A stretch of DNA of 5,906 nucleotides from Saprospiraceae bacterium (GTDB lineage: Bacteria; Bacteroidota; Bacteroidia; Chitinophagales; Saprospiraceae). This document shows, piece by piece, positions 4,791 to 5,906 of the stretch (its first letter is position 1; every line of letters starts with the position of its first letter). Below the pieces are notes generated by a model that was given only the letters and a program-made list of their open reading frames with translations, ran no database searches and was not told the origin of the DNA. A program made the translations under genes and the position numbers. The stretch is from assembly GCA_022842255.1 (NCBI GenBank), contig JALHPW010000349.1, positions 1 to 5,906 of the forward strand. The letters run 5' to 3'.

Positions 4791-5906
4791 GTTTGGAAGG
4801 TTGTAACACAACTTTTTGTACCACTACGCTTTGTGGGGTGCGCGCCTCCACCACATAAATCCCAACGGGAAACGTTGAAATCCCTACCGAAATCTCTTGG
4901 CTGGGTTCAGTGAGCAGTTGCTCAAACTGGTGCATGGTTTTGCCTGACAAGTCGCGGATTTGAATTTGGCACATTTGATCGATTTGGCCTGCTATTGAAA
5001 TGTTCAACCAATCCTGTGCGGGGTTGGGGTAACAACGAACACTGAGTTCATTTTCAAACACGCCGTTTCGGGTGGTAGATTGGCTGTACGACGGTGGAGC
5101 AGGTCTGTTTTCTCCGGTTAAGACCGACCATGGCAGTCGGATGAATTTGGGTCGGTAAGTATCGGCATTTCTTCGCCCGGTATTGATATTTTGGCATTGC
5201 TTGGGGCAAAGAGAATCCAACCCATCACTTACGTTGTAAGAGATCAGTAATTCCCCGTTTTGATTCCATTCCGGATGTGCATACGCGTTGTAGGTTTTTA
5301 GCTCCTTGCCCTGAAATTGGTCGGGAACGGTGTAAAGCGTATCAATAGCATTGTTCTCCCCAAATTTCCCATAGGGGGTGCTGTTGCCTGTGTAGGCATA
5401 GATTTCTTGACCTTTTCCACATTTCAAATACCCGTTTTCTTGGGTGAAAAGATAAAACTTGCCCGACCGGTTTGTTACGCTAAAGCCAGCAGATACGGGG
5501 TAGTCCGAAATTTTGGCTGCCGCAGTCAAATTGCTGCTCCAGGTGCTCCCAGTCCAATATTTCCATTCGCCCAAAGGATTGTTTGCGGGTACTCGGGCTA
5601 CATAGGGTTCAAATTTGAAGCCGGTTACCTTGTTGCCATAGATGTATGCCCAGGGGCTGTTGGGGGATCGATATACCCAACGGCCAAAAAAGAATCCCTG
5701 CATATCAGGCAATGCGGTGATGCTGACAATTTGAAGGCTGGGTAGGCTAAGTTTGGCCAGGTAAGTGCCTAAGTGGTTGACTTGAATCGTGCCTGAAGGA
5801 GTGTGGTAACGTTGCAAAAAAACATACACCGTGTCGCCATTCACATAGCCGTGTCCTGGCCAGAAATAAGTTTGGGGCAATTCTGTGTTCGACAATTTGA
5901 ACAGGG
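4786..5906 (-). CDS. Secreted DUF4185/DUF5005-like beta-propeller protein with type IX sorting domain (5' end outside window)
   Basis: The frame is open from the right edge to the TGA at 4788-4786. The in-frame TTG at 5895 is not a credible start because coding continues upstream of it (LFK before LSNTELP) and no signal peptide is present. About 373 codons are seen. The first part (roughly 5880 down to 5130) has the aromatic-rich strands of a propeller fold: YFWPGHGYVNGDTVYVF, WAYIYGN, YVARVPANNPLGEWKYW, SAGFSVT, AHPEWNQNGELLISYNVS, RPKFIRLPW. I recognise these from the DUF4185/DUF5005 group, related to glycosidase-like five-bladed propellers; no function is established. A short Pro/Ser/Asn linker follows. 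The last 82 residues, from CYPNPAQDWLNISI (5034 downward) through IQIRDLSGKTM to FPVGIYVVEA and VVQKVVLQ, form a type A type IX secretion sorting domain. The protein is therefore exported across the outer membrane and released or anchored at the surface. Confidence 0.85.
   Translation of the reverse strand, partial: LFKLSNTELPQTYFWPGHGYVNGDTVYVFLQRYHTPSGTIQVNHLGTYLAKLSLPSLQIVSITALPDMQGFFFGRWVYRSPNSPWAYIYGNKVTGFKFEPYVARVPANNPLGEWKYWTGSTWSSNLTAAAKISDYPVSAGFSVTNRSGKFYLFTQENGYLKCGKGQEIYAYTGNSTPYGKFGENNAIDTLYTVPDQFQGKELKTYNAYAHPEWNQNGELLISYNVSDGLDSLCPKQCQNINTGRRNADTYRPKFIRLPWSVLTGENRPAPPSYSQSTTRNGVFENELSVRCYPNPAQDWLNISIAGQIDQMCQIQIRDLSGKTMHQFEQLLTEPSQEISVGISTFPVGIYVVEARTPQSVVVQKVVLQPSKL

Noticed and set aside
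4755..4811. Extended start of the esterase at the TTG at 4811
   Set aside because: It would add 19 residues in front of a complete signal peptide and overlap the end of the preceding gene; the ATG at 4754 is the better start.
5317..5745. Plus-strand 142-codon ORF opposite the propeller protein
   Set aside because: The minus frame has the expected propeller motifs and continues into a sorting domain, so this is a shadow.

Overview
The window reads as chromosomal DNA of a Bacteroidota bacterium, most likely from the environmental Saprospiria/Cytophagia side of the phylum, although the exact lineage is a guess. Four things point there: signal peptides ending in ANAQ or VAAQ; a C-terminal type IX secretion sorting domain; start codons without Shine-Dalgarno sequences; and upstream boxes resembling the Bacteroidota TAnnTTTG promoter element. 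No tRNA, rRNA, CRISPR array, transposase or phage gene was found.

Layout. (1) 1-657, minus: the first 219 codons of a secreted tetratricopeptide-repeat (TPR) protein that runs off the left edge. (2) 658-1079: a 422-bp divergent intergenic region with a tandem pair of REP-like repeats, a T/G-rich tract of about 9-bp period, a 12-bp palindrome and one doubtful small ORF. (3) 1080-2216, plus: a second secreted TPR protein with an unrecognised C-terminal domain. (4) 2217-2389: a leader with a TACCTTTG box and a strong 33-nt palindrome. (5) 2390-3802, plus: a 470-aa CstB-like persulfide dioxygenase-sulfurtransferase made of an ETHE1-type metallo-beta-lactamase fold, a rhodanese domain lacking its cysteine, and an active-looking rhodanese. 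(6) 3825-3910: a long inverted repeat between convergent genes. (7) 3921-4754, minus: a secreted alpha/beta-hydrolase esterase of the Fes/IroE type. (8) 4786-5906, minus: the 3' part of a large secreted protein with a DUF4185/DUF5005-like propeller and a type IX sorting tail, running off the right edge.

The genes do not form an obvious single pathway. The CstB-like enzyme is a self-contained sulfide/persulfide detoxification gene that apparently has its own leader. The two rightmost genes lie 31 bp apart on the same strand and may be cotranscribed, but a promoter-like sequence at the junction suggests the esterase can also be expressed alone. The two TPR genes are divergent and share only the repeat-filled intergenic region. 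I see no clear new multi-gene system. The most interesting items are the palindrome in front of the persulfide gene, the two unrelated families of palindromic intergenic repeats, and the uncharacterised C-terminal domain of the second TPR protein.
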